Assembly: GCA_008501735.1 (NCBI GenBank)
Contig: QQUF01000032.1
Coordinates: 1 to 64,000, forward strand
Source of the DNA: Calditrichota bacterium
Lineage (GTDB): Bacteria; CLD3
DNA: 64,000 bases
Direction: 5' to 3'
The notes beneath the pieces were generated by a model, which had not been told where the DNA came from, ran no database searches, and saw nothing but the letters and a program-made list of their open reading frames with translations. Position 1 is the stretch's first letter, and every line of letters begins with the position of its first letter. Both the position numbers and the translations under genes were made by a program. Of the stretch, positions 1 through 9,623 are shown piece by piece.

Positions 1-26
1 CTTTTTTCTGCTTGTGAAACACTTGT

Positions 27-1475
27 TTAGTTTTTCCGCTTGTAAGAATTCCCAGCCTTTTGTCCTAAAACATTAAACTGATGAAGAGCTTTTTCTAAAG
101 TTTTTGAACTAATGTCATTTAAAACAGGGTCAATTTCGGATAGTTTGTTTTTTAATTCTGCAAATTGAGCTGTAATTTTTTCACTAAAATCCGAAATCAT
201 TTTTTCTGGTGTTTCGCCAAGATTCTCAAGAATTGCTTTCACAAATTCATCTTCATTTTGGAAAGAATCCTTTAGCTCAATTCCGAGTTTGCCCAAAAGT
301 CTCTGAATTCTTTTCTCAAGCAAAATCACACTGCTTCTTGGAAAAATAACAGGTTCGGCAATTTCAAAAATAGGGTAGAGTTTGAGAATTTGTGCAAAGT
401 AAGCGACTTCCGAAGGACCTCCAACATAAGCAACTGTCGGAAGTAAAAAGTCTTGGTAAAGTGGTCGAAGTACAACATTTGTAACAAAAAGATTTGGGGT
501 TACATCTGTAAGACTCAAGAGTTCTTCTTTCGTGAAATTTTCTTCTCGACCACTTAGAGAGTAGTTCTCACCTTCGCGAGTTAGTTTGTGTCTCTCTTTT
601 TCAAGAAGTAAAAACAAATTTGAGTTTTCAGGTTGTGTTGCAATTTGAGGTGAAAAACCTTCTGCTTCAATTTCGCCTTTTATTTTTTCGAGTGCTTGAG
701 AGATTTTCTCATTTTTAGAGATTGCAGTTTCAAAAAATGCGACTGAATTTTTCTTCCAAAATGTGTCGTGTGGGTTTATCGTAACAACTCCAAAATCACC
801 AAGTAACTTGTGGAAAAGTGTACCAAAAGCCTCCGCAAATGTTTTTCCTCCAGTATAACTTTCGCTTAATACTTTCTTCAACTCTTCTGAAAATTCAGTA
901 CTTCCAGTTTGAGTAAAAATTTCGTCAGTTATTTCAGAAATTTCCTGGGAGAATTCAAGGCTTCCAACAGGAATCTTTTTGTTAGGAGCATTTTTGTAAC
1001 TCGTTTCAAAAAGCTGTCCTTGCTGTGTAAGAAAGTAATTCTTTGCAGCTTCCGCAAAGTCGTGGTCTTCTGATTCCATCCAAAAAACAGGCACGAAATT
1101 TTTGTCGGGAAACCAAGATTTTAATTTTTCGCAAAGTTTAACAGTCGTGAGTGCTTTGTAAGTTGTGTAAAGAGGACCGAGAAAAATTCCCATTTGTTGT
1201 CCTGTTACGACTGCAAAAGTATTTTCATCGCCGAGAAGTTTTATGTTTGCTAAAGTCTTTTTAGTTGCTCCAAGAGAATTGTTTTCTGCAAGTAAACCTT
1301 CGACAAGTTCTTCACGAAGGATTTCTTCTTTTGCTTTGGAAGAAATTACTTTTGCAAAGTCTTCTTTTGTTTTAAAACCGTTTGGGTAATACTTTGAGAC
1401 CTTTGGGTTTTCTTCCAAATAATCTAAGAAAAATTGCGATATTTTTGGGATTTGTGAAAATGGTATTTTTTGCAT
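27..1475 (-). CDS. bshC: bacillithiol biosynthesis cysteine-adding enzyme BshC
   Basis: 482 residues. BshC is the putative last enzyme of bacillithiol synthesis, joining cysteine to glucosaminyl-malate in the cytoplasm. The family signature is clear: TGQQMGIFLGPLY at about residues 91-103 and FWMESEDHDF at 131-140, followed by a Rossmann-like core (VVLRPLYQDFLLPTVAYVGGPSEVAYFAQ) and a charged, probably coiled-coil C-terminus. It is somewhat shorter than the roughly 540 residues I recall for the family, mostly near the C-terminus, but has a proper TAA stop. It lies 3 bp downstream of ispH on the same strand, so the two are probably co-transcribed. bshA and bshB are not in the window. Family assignment is firm; the biochemical role follows the family. 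Confidence 0.93.
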   Translation of the reverse strand: MQKIPFSQIPKISQFFLDYLEENPKVSKYYPNGFKTKEDFAKVISSKAKEEILREELVEGLLAENNSLGATKKTLANIKLLGDENTFAVVTGQQMGIFLGPLYTTYKALTTVKLCEKLKSWFPDKNFVPVFWMESEDHDFAEAAKNYFLTQQGQLFETSYKNAPNKKIPVGSLEFSQEISEITDEIFTQTGSTEFSEELKKVLSESYTGGKTFAEAFGTLFHKLLGDFGVVTINPHDTFWKKNSVAFFETAISKNEKISQALEKIKGEIEAEGFSPQIATQPENSNLFLLLEKERHKLTREGENYSLSGREENFTKEELLSLTDVTPNLFVTNVVLRPLYQDFLLPTVAYVGGPSEVAYFAQILKLYPIFEIAEPVIFPRSSVILLEKRIQRLLGKLGIELKDSFQNEDEFVKAILENLGETPEKMISDFSEKITAQFAELKNKLSEIDPVLNDISSKTLEKALHQFNVLGQKAGNSYKRKN

Positions 1476-1478
1476 TTT

Positions 1479-2666
1479 TTAACTCATCACTCCTAATTCT
1501 TTTTGAAGATTTAAGAATCGGTGAATCACTTCTTCGACGAGGTTGTCTGGAGTCGAAGCTCCAGAAGTAACACCGATTTCTAAAATTTCCTTTTCGGGAA
1601 TCCAGTTTTCAGTTCTTTCAGTTCCGCCGTTCAAAAGTTTATGTTCGATTTCGTTTGAATTAAGCATTCTTTCAGGACAATCAATGTGATAAGAAGGAAT
1701 GTTGTGAAGCTCACCAATTTCCTTTAAGTGAGTTGTGTTTGAACTATTAAAACCACCAATTACAAGCATTAAATCTAAATCTTCTTTAACCAATTCAAGC
1801 ACTGCATCTTGGCGTTCTTGGGTTGCATTACAAATTGTATCGAAACTTTTAAAATGGTCGTTTAAGTTTTCGATACCATATTTTTTCATCATTGTTTTTT
1901 CAAAAAGTTTTGCAATTTCAAGTGATTCACTTGAAAGCATTGTTGTTTGATTTGCAAGTCCAACACTTACTAAATCTTTTTTGGGATCAAAGTCTTTAGA
2001 ACAAGAGAGACCAAATTTTTCCATAAATTCTTTTGAGTTTCCATCATTTAAAATAAAATTACTAACCCATTTTGCTTCTTCAATGTTCAAAAGAATTAGA
2101 AATTTTGATGCTCTTGAGCTTGTAGCAACAGCTTCTTCGTGTTTGTATTTTCCGTGAATTAGAGAAGTGAATTCCCTTTTCTCGTAGTGTTTAACTCGGT
2201 TCCAAACAGCACTTACCCAAGGACAAGTTGTGTCAACAATTGGACAGCCTTTTTTTTCAAGTAAAGCAATTTCTTCAATGCTTGCCCCAAAAGCAGGTAA
2301 AATTACGACTTCACCTTTTTGAATTGGTGAGAAATCTTTTTCACCATTTTCGTCAAGTTCGATGAATTTTATGCCTTTATCCTTGAGGTTTTTATTTACC
2401 AAAGGATTGTGAATTATTTCGTTGGTAATCCAAATTGTTTCATTTTTCCAACGCTCACGAGCTTCAAACGCCATTGAAACTGCTTTATCAACTCCCCAAC
2501 AAAAACCGAATTCTTGTGCAAGGTGAATTGTTACGTTCCCGACTTTGTAAAGTCCGCCTGAATCTTTTATCTTTTTTACTAATTTGCTTTCGTAGTAGCC
2601 TTTAAATTCCTCAACAACTTCTTCTTTAAATCCGATTCCACCGCGAAAATAATTTTCTCTTTTCAT
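1479..2666 (-). CDS. ispH: 4-hydroxy-3-methylbut-2-enyl diphosphate reductase (IspH/LytB)
   Basis: 395 residues. Last step of the MEP isoprenoid pathway, reducing HMBPP to IPP and DMAPP with a 4Fe-4S cluster. The three cluster cysteines are visible: Cys56 in FGFCWGVD, Cys148 in DTTCPWV and Cys279 in DTICNATQERQ. It is the long form of the family (about 400 residues, as in cyanobacteria and plants) rather than the roughly 310-residue enterobacterial form, with an N-terminal extension of about 45 residues. First gene of a two-gene unit with bshC. Confidence 0.95.
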   Translation of the reverse strand: MKRENYFRGGIGFKEEVVEEFKGYYESKLVKKIKDSGGLYKVGNVTIHLAQEFGFCWGVDKAVSMAFEARERWKNETIWITNEIIHNPLVNKNLKDKGIKFIELDENGEKDFSPIQKGEVVILPAFGASIEEIALLEKKGCPIVDTTCPWVSAVWNRVKHYEKREFTSLIHGKYKHEEAVATSSRASKFLILLNIEEAKWVSNFILNDGNSKEFMEKFGLSCSKDFDPKKDLVSVGLANQTTMLSSESLEIAKLFEKTMMKKYGIENLNDHFKSFDTICNATQERQDAVLELVKEDLDLMLVIGGFNSSNTTHLKEIGELHNIPSYHIDCPERMLNSNEIEHKLLNGGTERTENWIPEKEILEIGVTSGASTPDNLVEEVIHRFLNLQKELGVMS

Positions 2667-2734
2667 TTTTTAGCTTTGTAATTTTGTGTTAAAGTTCGCA
2701 GAATGTAGTAAAAAAATTAAGGATTGAGAATGAA

Positions 2735-2770
2735 CTTTGTAGGGAACAAAAATCTTTATTCCCTACAAAG
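2735..2770. terminator. 12-bp stem hairpin downstream of the hybrid kinase gene
   Basis: Perfect inverted repeat ctttgtagggaa (2735-2746) / ttccctacaaag (2759-2770) with a 12-nt loop. It lies just past the stop codon of the minus-strand kinase gene and 68 bp before the ispH start. Its position fits a terminator for the kinase. The U-tract is poor on both strands, so a repeat-derived hairpin is also possible. Confidence 0.55.
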
Positions 2771-2775
2771 CAATT

Positions 2776-5667
2776 TTAAGAAGTTATTGTTGATTGAAGA
2801 ATGTCTTCAACCACTGAAAGCAACTCTCTTTTGCGGATAGGTTTTTGAAGGTAACTCGAACAACCTGAATCAAGACATTTCTGAATTGCTTCGTGTCCTT
2901 GATGAGCAGTGAGAGCAATTATTGGAATCTCTTTTCCATTTTCTAAATCTCTGATTTGCTTGGTTGCTTCGTATCCGTTTAAAACAGGCATTTCCATATC
3001 CATTAATATTAAAGAAACAGGAGTCTTCTTAAAATAATCGACGGCTTCTTTTCCGTTTTGAGCAAAAGCAACTTTAAATAAATTGGCTTTTTTCAAATAA
3101 TTTGCTATCAAATTTTGATTGTCTTTTGTATCGTCAACTACTAAAATTATCGGTCTGTTATCTAACCATTCATTAATTTTATTTATTAAATCTTGTTTCT
3201 TTAAAGGCTTTGTCAAGTAATCATCCATATCGTGTTGTAAACATTTTTCACGGTAGCCTTGCAAAGCGTGAGCAGTTAAAGCTATAATTGGAGTTCTTTC
3301 TTTTTGATTTTGGTGTTCCAAAAACCTAATCATTTCAGTTGCTTGAAATCCGTCAAGCAAAGGCATTTGAACATCCATCAAAATCAAACCGTAATTAAAA
3401 TCTTCTGTTGCATTTACAGCTTGATGCCCGTTTGAAACTACATCAATTCTAAAATCGCCTTTCTCTAAAATCGTCTTTATAAGGTGTTGGTTAGTAGAAT
3501 TATCTTCTGCTAAAAGTATTTTTGGCTTAATCTTTAATTTCTGTTTTGATAGCTCAATTGGAATCTCTTTTTTGATTCTTCTATCTTTTTTTACCTTGAG
3601 GGTTTCGGTTAAAACATCAAATAATCTTGATTGTTTAACGGGTTTTGTCACGTACTGAACAATGTCTAAGGTTTCACGAATATCTGCTTTTACTTCACCG
3701 AAAGATGATAAAATTATTATTTTAACTTCATCAAATTTAGGGTTCTTTCTGACTTTTTGGACAAATTCAACGCCGTCCATTTCAGGCATTTGGTAATCTG
3801 AAATGATTAAATCAAATTGTTTAGTTTCTAAAGCCTGCAAACCTTCTTTACCACTTTTCGCTAAGTCAACTTCAAACCCCCAAGCCTTAAGAGTTTTTTC
3901 CAAAATGAAAAGATTCGTATTGTTGTCGTCAACTACTAAAATTTTTATTTCTTCGAAGCCGTATTTCTGAGGTGTTGCAATGAGATTTGAGTCCTTTGAA
4001 TTTTTCTCCAAAAATACGTAAAAATGAAAAGTACTTCCTTTGCCAAGTTCACTCTCAATCCACATTTTACCATTCATTAAACTTACAAGAGATTTTGAAA
4101 TGCTCAGCCCCAAACCTGTTCCGCCAAATTTCCGAGTCGTGGAATTATCGGCTTGTGTGAATTTTTCGAAAATTTTGTCAATATTTTCTTGCGAGATTCC
4201 AATTCCTGTGTCTTTGACTGAAAAGTGAACGGCTATGAAACCTGACGAGGTTAAATCGCTGTTTTCATAAGGCTCAACTGTGATTGAAATTTCTCCTTTT
4301 GAAGTAAATTTTATTGAATTCCCAACAAGGTTTATTAAAATTTGACGTAAACGTAAAGGGTCTCCTTTGAGGTCAGTGTTAAGATTTGGGTCAACGAAGC
4401 AAAGCATTTCTAAACCTTTTTTTTCTGCACGGGTTCCGAGAATGTCAACAATGCTTTCGATAACCTCGATTAAATCAAATTCTGAATCGTCTAAAGTCAT
4501 CTGACCCGCTTCTATCTTTGAGAAATCCAAAATGTCGTTGATGAGACCAAGAAGTGCTTCTGAAGAATTCTCGACTACTCGCAAAAACTCGCTTTGTTCT
4601 TCGTCAAGTTCAGTGTCAAGTGTTAGCTCTGTCATTCCAATAATTGCATTCAAAGGAGTTCGGATTTCGTGGCTCATATTTGCCAAAAATTCGCTTTTAG
4701 CTTTGCTTGCTTCCTCTGCTTGAAGTTTAGAATCTTTAAGTTCCTTCTCTGCTTCCTTTCGCTCAGTGATGTCAGCCAAACGAATTAGGATTACACTTTT
4801 TTCTCTTAATTTTATTTCTTTAAGTTCAATGTCACCCCAAAAAATTTCGCCTTCAAAATCAACGTATTTCGATTCTTTTTTCCAATGATTTTCTTTAATC
4901 AAATCTTTTAATGTTGATTCCTCAAAATTTCCTGATTTACCAGAAGGGTGAAGTTCTTGAATTCTCAAATCAATAATTTCTTCTCGGCTTTTTGCCTGGA
5001 AAAGATTCAGAGCTTGTTCGTTACAGTTTAAGATTTTATTAGTTTCAAGTGCAACCAAGAACAACGCATCTGCTGAATCTTCAAAAATTGAGCTCATCAA
5101 CCTTTCACTGTCAGAAAGTGCCGTTTGGATTTTGATTCTTGAAGAAAGGACAAAATATGAAATCAAACCAATCGCAAAAATTACACTGACGAGCATTAAA
5201 GGTTTTATGGCAGGTTCGGAAATAAAAGTTGAAGTTGTGAAAGTACCAATTGTTGCAAAAAAAACGTAAGCAGCAAGAGATTTGCGTTTCTTAAAAGCTA
5301 ATGTTGAACCAAAAATTAAAAGTAAAAATGCAAAAGAAAAACCAACTGAAACGCTGTTTGCATACATCAATGCAAACTGCCAAAGAGTTAAACAGTAAAG
5401 CACGAAGTAGAAAAAAGGAACAGCATATTTTTTTGCTAAAGCATTTTTTGCCGTTAGAAAAAAATAGCTCAAACAGACAGCAGAAATGATTAATCTTAAT
5501 GACATCCAATCAACAGCATTTGGGTCTGTGATTTTTTTTATAACACCAAAAAGAGGAATCAAGACCGCCGCAAGAATTGCTAAAGTTCTATAAAAAATCA
5601 AACTTTGGTCAAAGTTCTTATTAGATTTTTCTTTTTGAAATCTTTTAAACATTATTTTAAAATCCAT
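2776..5667 (-). CDS. membrane hybrid histidine kinase with PAS and three receiver domains
   Basis: 963 residues. Domains in order: about six hydrophobic segments (residues about 25-190), one PAS domain (about 190-310) ending in the usual [12 protein letters not shown] linker, HisKA with [12 protein letters not shown] (phospho-acceptor His at about 333), HATPase_c with N, G1 (DTGIGI) and G2 ([10 protein letters not shown]) boxes, and three receiver domains. Each receiver has its acidic pair and phospho-Asp: [26 protein letters not shown] and [13 protein letters not shown]. There is no HPt or DNA-binding domain, so output must go through another protein. It is divergent from thyA and no partner regulator lies next to it. 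Signal unknown. Confidence 0.9.
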   Translation of the reverse strand: MDFKIMFKRFQKEKSNKNFDQSLIFYRTLAILAAVLIPLFGVIKKITDPNAVDWMSLRLIISAVCLSYFFLTAKNALAKKYAVPFFYFVLYCLTLWQFALMYANSVSVGFSFAFLLLIFGSTLAFKKRKSLAAYVFFATIGTFTTSTFISEPAIKPLMLVSVIFAIGLISYFVLSSRIKIQTALSDSERLMSSIFEDSADALFLVALETNKILNCNEQALNLFQAKSREEIIDLRIQELHPSGKSGNFEESTLKDLIKENHWKKESKYVDFEGEIFWGDIELKEIKLREKSVILIRLADITERKEAEKELKDSKLQAEEASKAKSEFLANMSHEIRTPLNAIIGMTELTLDTELDEEQSEFLRVVENSSEALLGLINDILDFSKIEAGQMTLDDSEFDLIEVIESIVDILGTRAEKKGLEMLCFVDPNLNTDLKGDPLRLRQILINLVGNSIKFTSKGEISITVEPYENSDLTSSGFIAVHFSVKDTGIGISQENIDKIFEKFTQADNSTTRKFGGTGLGLSISKSLVSLMNGKMWIESELGKGSTFHFYVFLEKNSKDSNLIATPQKYGFEEIKILVVDDNNTNLFILEKTLKAWGFEVDLAKSGKEGLQALETKQFDLIISDYQMPEMDGVEFVQKVRKNPKFDEVKIIILSSFGEVKADIRETLDIVQYVTKPVKQSRLFDVLTETLKVKKDRRIKKEIPIELSKQKLKIKPKILLAEDNSTNQHLIKTILEKGDFRIDVVSNGHQAVNATEDFNYGLILMDVQMPLLDGFQATEMIRFLEHQNQKERTPIIALTAHALQGYREKCLQHDMDDYLTKPLKKQDLINKINEWLDNRPIILVVDDTKDNQNLIANYLKKANLFKVAFAQNGKEAVDYFKKTPVSLILMDMEMPVLNGYEATKQIRDLENGKEIPIIALTAHQGHEAIQKCLDSGCSSYLQKPIRKRELLSVVEDILQSTITS

Positions 5668-5781
5668 AAAAATGTGGCGAAGGAATCGGATAGAAACTTA
5701 AATCTAAAACTTAGAGTTTCCAAATTAAATTCCTATATTTCAAGCCATATTATTATTAGAAAAAAGATTCGGAGAATTTCG

Positions 5782-6576
5782 ATGAAGCAATACTTAGATT
5801 TGCTTAAGTTTGTTCTTGAAAACGGTACATTCAAAGAAGACAGAACAGGAACAGGAACGAAAAGTGTTTTCGGTTACCAAATGCGTTTTGCCCTTTCAAA
5901 AGGTTTTCCTTTAGTTACGACCAAAAAGACTCACTTAAAGTCAATAATTTACGAACTTCTTTGGTTTCTTAAAGGCGACACAAATATTCGTTTTTTGAAA
6001 GAAAATGGAGTTTCGATTTGGGACGAATGGGCTGATGAGAACGGAAATTTAGGTCCTGTTTACGGCTCTCAGTGGAGAAGTTGGGCAACACAAAACGGTG
6101 AAACAATTGACCAAATTTCACAACTTGTTGACCAGATTAAAAACAATCCTGATTCGAGAAGAATGATTGTTTCAGCTTGGAATGTTGGTGAAATTTCTGA
6201 AATGAAACTTCCACCTTGTCATTGCCTTTTTCAATTTTACGTCGCAAACGGAAAACTTTCGTGTCAACTCTACCAAAGAAGTGCAGATATTTTTCTTGGC
6301 GTTCCTTTTAATATCGCTTCTTACGCACTTCTGACGATGATGCTTGCACAAGTTTGCGGACTTGAAGCAGGCGATTTTGTGCACACTTTTGGGGACGCAC
6401 ATATTTATTCAAATCATTTTGAGCAAGTAAATTTACAGTTGAGTCGTGAACCTTTTCCTTTGCCAAAAATGAAAATTAATCCAGATGTAAAATCTATTTT
6501 TGATTTCAACTACGAAGACTTTACACTCGAAAATTACCAATCACATTCAAGAATTAAAGCAGCAGTTGCAGTATGA
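5782..6576 (+). CDS. thyA: thymidylate synthase
   Basis: 264 residues, the same length as the E. coli enzyme. Makes dTMP from dUMP with methylene-tetrahydrofolate. EDRTGTGT near the N-terminus, catalytic Cys146 in LPPCHC, and [17 protein letters not shown] for dUMP binding are all present. I start at 5782 ([10 protein letters not shown]) because it follows a good ribosome site (ggaga) and matches the family N-terminus; the open frame extends upstream to 5605 but without homology. It overlaps folA by 4 bp (ATGA), the usual dTMP/folate pair. Confidence 0.97.
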   Translation: MKQYLDLLKFVLENGTFKEDRTGTGTKSVFGYQMRFALSKGFPLVTTKKTHLKSIIYELLWFLKGDTNIRFLKENGVSIWDEWADENGNLGPVYGSQWRSWATQNGETIDQISQLVDQIKNNPDSRRMIVSAWNVGEISEMKLPPCHCLFQFYVANGKLSCQLYQRSADIFLGVPFNIASYALLTMMLAQVCGLEAGDFVHTFGDAHIYSNHFEQVNLQLSREPFPLPKMKINPDVKSIFDFNYEDFTLENYQSHSRIKAAVAV

Positions 6577-7058
6577 GAATTTCATTAATTTTTGCAAAAT
6601 CTTCCAACGGAGTAATTGGAAAAGAAAATACTCTTCCTTGGCATCTCTCAGCTGACTTAAAAAGGTTTAAGAAAATCACGTCTGGAAATTCGATTCTGAT
6701 GGGAAGAAAAACTTACGAGTCAATCGGCAGACCTTTACCAAACCGTAAAAATGTTGTCATAACTCGTCAAAAAGACTTTGAAGCAAAAGGTTGTGTAGTT
6801 GCAAATTCACTTGAAGAAGCAATCGAAGGTTGTAAAGATGAAGCCGAAATTTTTGTAATTGGCGGTTCTGAAATTTATAAACAAGCAATGAAATTTGCTG
6901 ACAGAATCCACCTTACAGAAATTCACGAAGATTTTGAAGGCGATGCTTTTGCACCTGAATTTGATTTGAAAGATTGGCAAGAAACTTCTCGTGAAGATTT
7001 TGAACCTAATGAAAAAAATAAGTACTCTTACAGTTTTATAATTTTAGACAAAAATTAA
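6573..7058 (+). CDS. folA: dihydrofolate reductase
   Basis: 161 residues. Regenerates tetrahydrofolate from the dihydrofolate released by ThyA, using [24 protein letters not shown] carries the catalytic acidic residue and the Met20-like loop; [18 protein letters not shown] and [11 protein letters not shown] are the cofactor-binding motifs. The start codon overlaps the thyA stop (ATGA), so translation is probably coupled. Confidence 0.96.
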   Translation: MRISLIFAKSSNGVIGKENTLPWHLSADLKRFKKITSGNSILMGRKTYESIGRPLPNRKNVVITRQKDFEAKGCVVANSLEEAIEGCKDEAEIFVIGGSEIYKQAMKFADRIHLTEIHEDFEGDAFAPEFDLKDWQETSREDFEPNEKNKYSYSFIILDKN

Positions 7059-7073
7059 ATTCCCTTATTAGAA

Positions 7074-8138
7074 ATGCAAAAACAAACTCAGTTCTACATT
7101 TTAATTCTTTTGACTTTTTTCGCCAATTTGAGTTTCTCTCAGGAGAAACATTTGGTCGTTGGAACAAAAATCTCTCCGCCTTTTGTGATGGAAAATTACG
7201 ACGGAACTTTGACAGGAATCAGCATTGATTTGTGGAAAGAAATCGCTGATGACTTAGAAGTTACTTACGAGTTCAAAAAATCTAACCTTCAAGAAATGCT
7301 TGAAAATGTCGAAACAGGAAAAGTTGACTTAGCAATTTCGGCAATTACGGTAAATGCCGAAAGAGAAGAATTTTTGGACTTTTCGCACTCTTACTATGCA
7401 ACAGGACTTGGAATTGCAGTTTTACCAAAGCAAAAAAAAAGTTGGTTTAGTCTTTTTGAGAGCTTTCTTTCGATTGAGTTTTTAAAAGTTCTTTTCGGGC
7501 TTTCAATGTTAATTTTGGTTTTTGGTTTTTTACTTTGGCTTTTTGAACGCAAACGAAATCCCGGACAGTTTGGCGAAAGTGCCTTAAAAGGAATCGGTTC
7601 AGGTTTTTGGTGGTCAGCTGTAACGATGACAACTGTTGGTTACGGAGATAAATCGCCAATAACTTTTGGTGGAAGACTTGTCGCTTTGGTTTGGATGTTT
7701 GTCGGAATAATCACGATTTCAGGTTTTACGGCAGCAATTACAAGTTCATTGACTTTGAGCCAATTTGAAACAGTTGTCGCAGGACCAGAAGACTTGTCAA
7801 AAGTTAGAGTAACAACTGTTGAAGGCTCTTCAAGTGAAATTTATTTGAAGTCAAAAAGAATAAATTACAATTCTTACCCAAGTCTTAATGAAGCACTTTT
7901 AGCACTTTCAAAAGGCGAACAAGACGCAGTTGTTTTCGATTTCCCGATTTTGAAATTCACTTCAAACAATGATTTTAATGGGAAAATTAAAGTCTTAGCT
8001 AATTCCTTTGAAAGCCAAGAATACGCAATCGCACTTCCGACCAACAGTCCTTTAAGAGAGGAAGTCAACTTAGCACTTCTGCGAAAAATACATTCTTCCA
8101 CCAAAAAAGAAATCATTACAAAATATTTTGGACAATAA
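7074..8138 (+). CDS. ionotropic glutamate receptor-like potassium channel (GluR0 type)
   Basis: 354 residues. Signal peptide (residues 1-22), then the first half of a periplasmic binding-protein-like ligand domain (about 25-125, with ISAITVNAEREEFLDFS containing the family ligand-binding Arg). Next come a membrane helix (about 138-160), a pore loop with the K+ selectivity filter TVGYGD at residues 187-192, a second helix (about 200-225), and the second half of the ligand domain to the C-terminus. This S1-M1-pore-M2-S2 order is that of bacterial GluR0 channels. Ligand (an amino acid?) is not determinable. It lies 15 bp after folA, followed by a terminator. Confidence 0.9.
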   Translation: MQKQTQFYILILLTFFANLSFSQEKHLVVGTKISPPFVMENYDGTLTGISIDLWKEIADDLEVTYEFKKSNLQEMLENVETGKVDLAISAITVNAEREEFLDFSHSYYATGLGIAVLPKQKKSWFSLFESFLSIEFLKVLFGLSMLILVFGFLLWLFERKRNPGQFGESALKGIGSGFWWSAVTMTTVGYGDKSPITFGGRLVALVWMFVGIITISGFTAAITSSLTLSQFETVVAGPEDLSKVRVTTVEGSSSEIYLKSKRINYNSYPSLNEALLALSKGEQDAVVFDFPILKFTSNNDFNGKIKVLANSFESQEYAIALPTNSPLREEVNLALLRKIHSSTKKEIITKYFGQ

Positions 8139-8174
8139 AAAAAGGTCTAACAGTTAGACTGCAAGACCTTTTTT
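8138..8174 (+). terminator. rho-independent terminator after the GluR0-like channel gene
   Basis: Six A plus ggtct (8138-8148) pairs with agacc plus six T (8164-8174), around a 15-nt loop, and a second T-run follows. It starts at the stop codon of the channel gene. Symmetrical A/T flanks would let it work in both directions. Confidence 0.8.
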
Positions 8175-8215
8175 GTTTTTTGTACACTCTAGATTGGGCT
8201 AGAATAGTTAAGAAT

Positions 8216-8383
8216 TCAATTCTTGAGGGGGAGTAGATTTGATTTCTTTAGTTGAGTTTTGATTTCTTTAGTTGAGTTTTGATTACTTTCTTCAATTACT
8301 TCTAAAACTTTGTTATTACTTACTGTTGAGAAGTCATCATCATCTAAAATTAAAAAACCGTTTGTGCAAAGTAGAAGTGACAT
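8216..8383 (-). CDS. possible 55-residue peptide gene
   Basis: Not recognised. ATG at 8383 preceded by a gagg-type ribosome site (agaggtataaaATG), open for 55 codons to TGA at 8216. The peptide begins MSLLLCTNGFLILDDDD and has a charged, Gln/Lys-rich C-terminal half. That half covers the 20-bp tandem repeat at 8241-8280, which is read in two different frames. No family is visible. It could be a small regulatory or precursor peptide, or chance; it sits 23 bp downstream of a second tiny ORF with its own ribosome site. Confidence 0.3.
   Translation of the reverse strand: MSLLLCTNGFLILDDDDFSTVSNNKVLEVIEESNQNSTKEIKTQLKKSNLLPLKN
8241..8280. repeat. 20-bp perfect tandem duplication
   Basis: gatttctttagttgagtttt occurs twice in direct succession (8241-8260 and 8261-8280). 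The unit is not a multiple of three. Whether it is recent or conserved cannot be told from one sequence. Confidence 0.95.
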
Positions 8384-8406
8384 TTTATACCTCTATCAAA
8401 GACTAA

Positions 8407-8484
8407 TTAAAAGTTAGTGGTTAAGCCTGACAATACTGAAATTACAAGTATTGCAAGTAGAAAAAACATTTGATTTCTTTTCAT
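8407..8484 (-). CDS. possible 25-residue hydrophobic peptide gene
   Basis: Not recognised. ATG at 8484 with a ribosome site aggaactaaagaaATG, 25 codons to TAA at 8407. The peptide starts MKRNQ and continues with a hydrophobic stretch of about 16 residues (MFFLLAILVISVLSGL), like a signal peptide or a single-span membrane peptide. It is followed 23 bp later by the 55-residue ORF on the same strand. The surrounding 405 bp (8139-8543) hold only a terminator, these two small ORFs, a tandem repeat and a palindrome. Confidence 0.35.
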   Translation of the reverse strand: MKRNQMFFLLAILVISVLSGLTTNF

Positions 8485-8503
8485 TTCTTTAGTTCCTAAG
8501 GTA

Positions 8504-8534
8504 AACCTGAAAGGTTTTTAAAACCTTTCAGGTT
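8504..8534. repeat. REP-like palindrome (acctgaaaggt type), possible terminator
   Basis: 15-bp perfect arms, aacctgaaaggtttt (8504-8518) and its complement (8520-8534), with a 1-nt loop. It lies 9 bp after the stop of the minus-strand lipoprotein gene and could end its transcript. It resembles the palindromes at 9674-9709 and 18435-18463, so it is probably one member of a dispersed family. Confidence 0.75.
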
Positions 8535-8543
8535 CGAGAAAAA

Positions 8544-9464
8544 TTATTGGCTAACGACTTTGTAAGGGAAATTCCAAGTAACAGAATTGTAAGCGGCATT
8601 TTCGTCTTCGATTGTGTCTTTATCAATGAAGTCAATTATTAAAAGATGTTTGCCGTATCTTTGTTTAACAGTCCAAGTTCCTGAGTAAATTCCGTCTCCT
8701 GCAACTAAGTCTGGAGCAATTCCTTCATCGTTGAATTTCGTTCTTGCTCTGTGTTTGTGTCTTTTGTTTACGCCGTAGTGTAAAAGTCCAACGAGTTCTT
8801 CGCCAAGGTTGTTAGTTTCAACAAAAATGTTTATTTCTTCATCTTTTACAACTTCAATTAACTCGTCTTTTTTGATTACAAAAGTGTGCGGGTCGGTAAT
8901 TTCAATTGATTCTGCAAAGGAAGGTGCGTCAATTGTAACTTTTGTAAAATCAAAAGTGTTGTTTGGAACTTCTGCTTCGCTTGAGTAACCAACTCCAACG
9001 TAAGAGTTTTCCCATTCCCAAATTTCATCTCCAGCAGAGTTTGTTGAAGCAGTGAAGTCAACATTTCTTTGAACTTTGTGTTGGTAATTTTTTTCGTAAA
9101 GCAAACCGTCTTCTCTTGTTCCAACTTTGAAAGTTCCATCAAAAATATGAGTTACAACACTTGTAGCACTTGTTCCGTCAATTTCAAAAGAAAAATATTT
9201 TGTTTTGTCAGTCATTTTTCTTCCGAATTTCAAATCTGTTGCGTTTGAATCTTCAATCGAAGTTCCTGAGTCAAAATTGTTGTACTCAGCGTCTTTCATT
9301 CCCTCGTCGTTTCCGCCTTCTGTGTAGAATGTTTCATCAGATTCTACGACTGCTTGAATTTGTTCTTCGCTTGTTTGGGCATTTTCGGATTCTTGTGAAC
9401 AGCCGATTAAAGCGATTCCAAGACTCAATCCTAAAGCCGTTGCGAAAAAAGTGTTAGCTTTCAT
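8544..9464 (-). CDS. lipoprotein of unknown function
   Basis: 306 residues. An N-terminal signal with lipobox ALIGC (Cys22) predicts a lipid-anchored envelope protein. After a low-complexity acidic linker (Glu/Asp/Ser-rich, to about residue 75) comes a beta-rich region. The C-terminal part (about 195-306) carries DLVAGDGIYSGTW, a motif seen in extracellular beta-sandwich 'anchor' domains of secreted proteins; that likeness is from memory. No catalytic motif is visible. It stands alone, with a hairpin behind it and the divergent amylase gene in front. Confidence 0.8.
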   Translation of the reverse strand: MKANTFFATALGLSLGIALIGCSQESENAQTSEEQIQAVVESDETFYTEGGNDEGMKDAEYNNFDSGTSIEDSNATDLKFGRKMTDKTKYFSFEIDGTSATSVVTHIFDGTFKVGTREDGLLYEKNYQHKVQRNVDFTASTNSAGDEIWEWENSYVGVGYSSEAEVPNNTFDFTKVTIDAPSFAESIEITDPHTFVIKKDELIEVVKDEEINIFVETNNLGEELVGLLHYGVNKRHKHRARTKFNDEGIAPDLVAGDGIYSGTWTVKQRYGKHLLIIDFIDKDTIEDENAAYNSVTWNFPYKVVSQ

Positions 9465-9623
9465 TTTGATTCTCCTTTGAGAATTTAGTTGTTTAAATTA
9501 TTTGTTAGCTCCTGACTAACTTTCTTTCAAGACTTGTGCCAAATTCTAAAATTTGCCATTAAAGGTCTGAAATGAAGTTTTTAATTCAAACTCATCAGTT
9601 TTGCACACTTTAAAAAGTTAAAA

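Noticed and set aside
5605-5781. Upstream extension of thyA by 59 codons
   Set aside because: Overlaps the divergent kinase start, has no family match, and the ribosome site and family N-terminus point to 5782.
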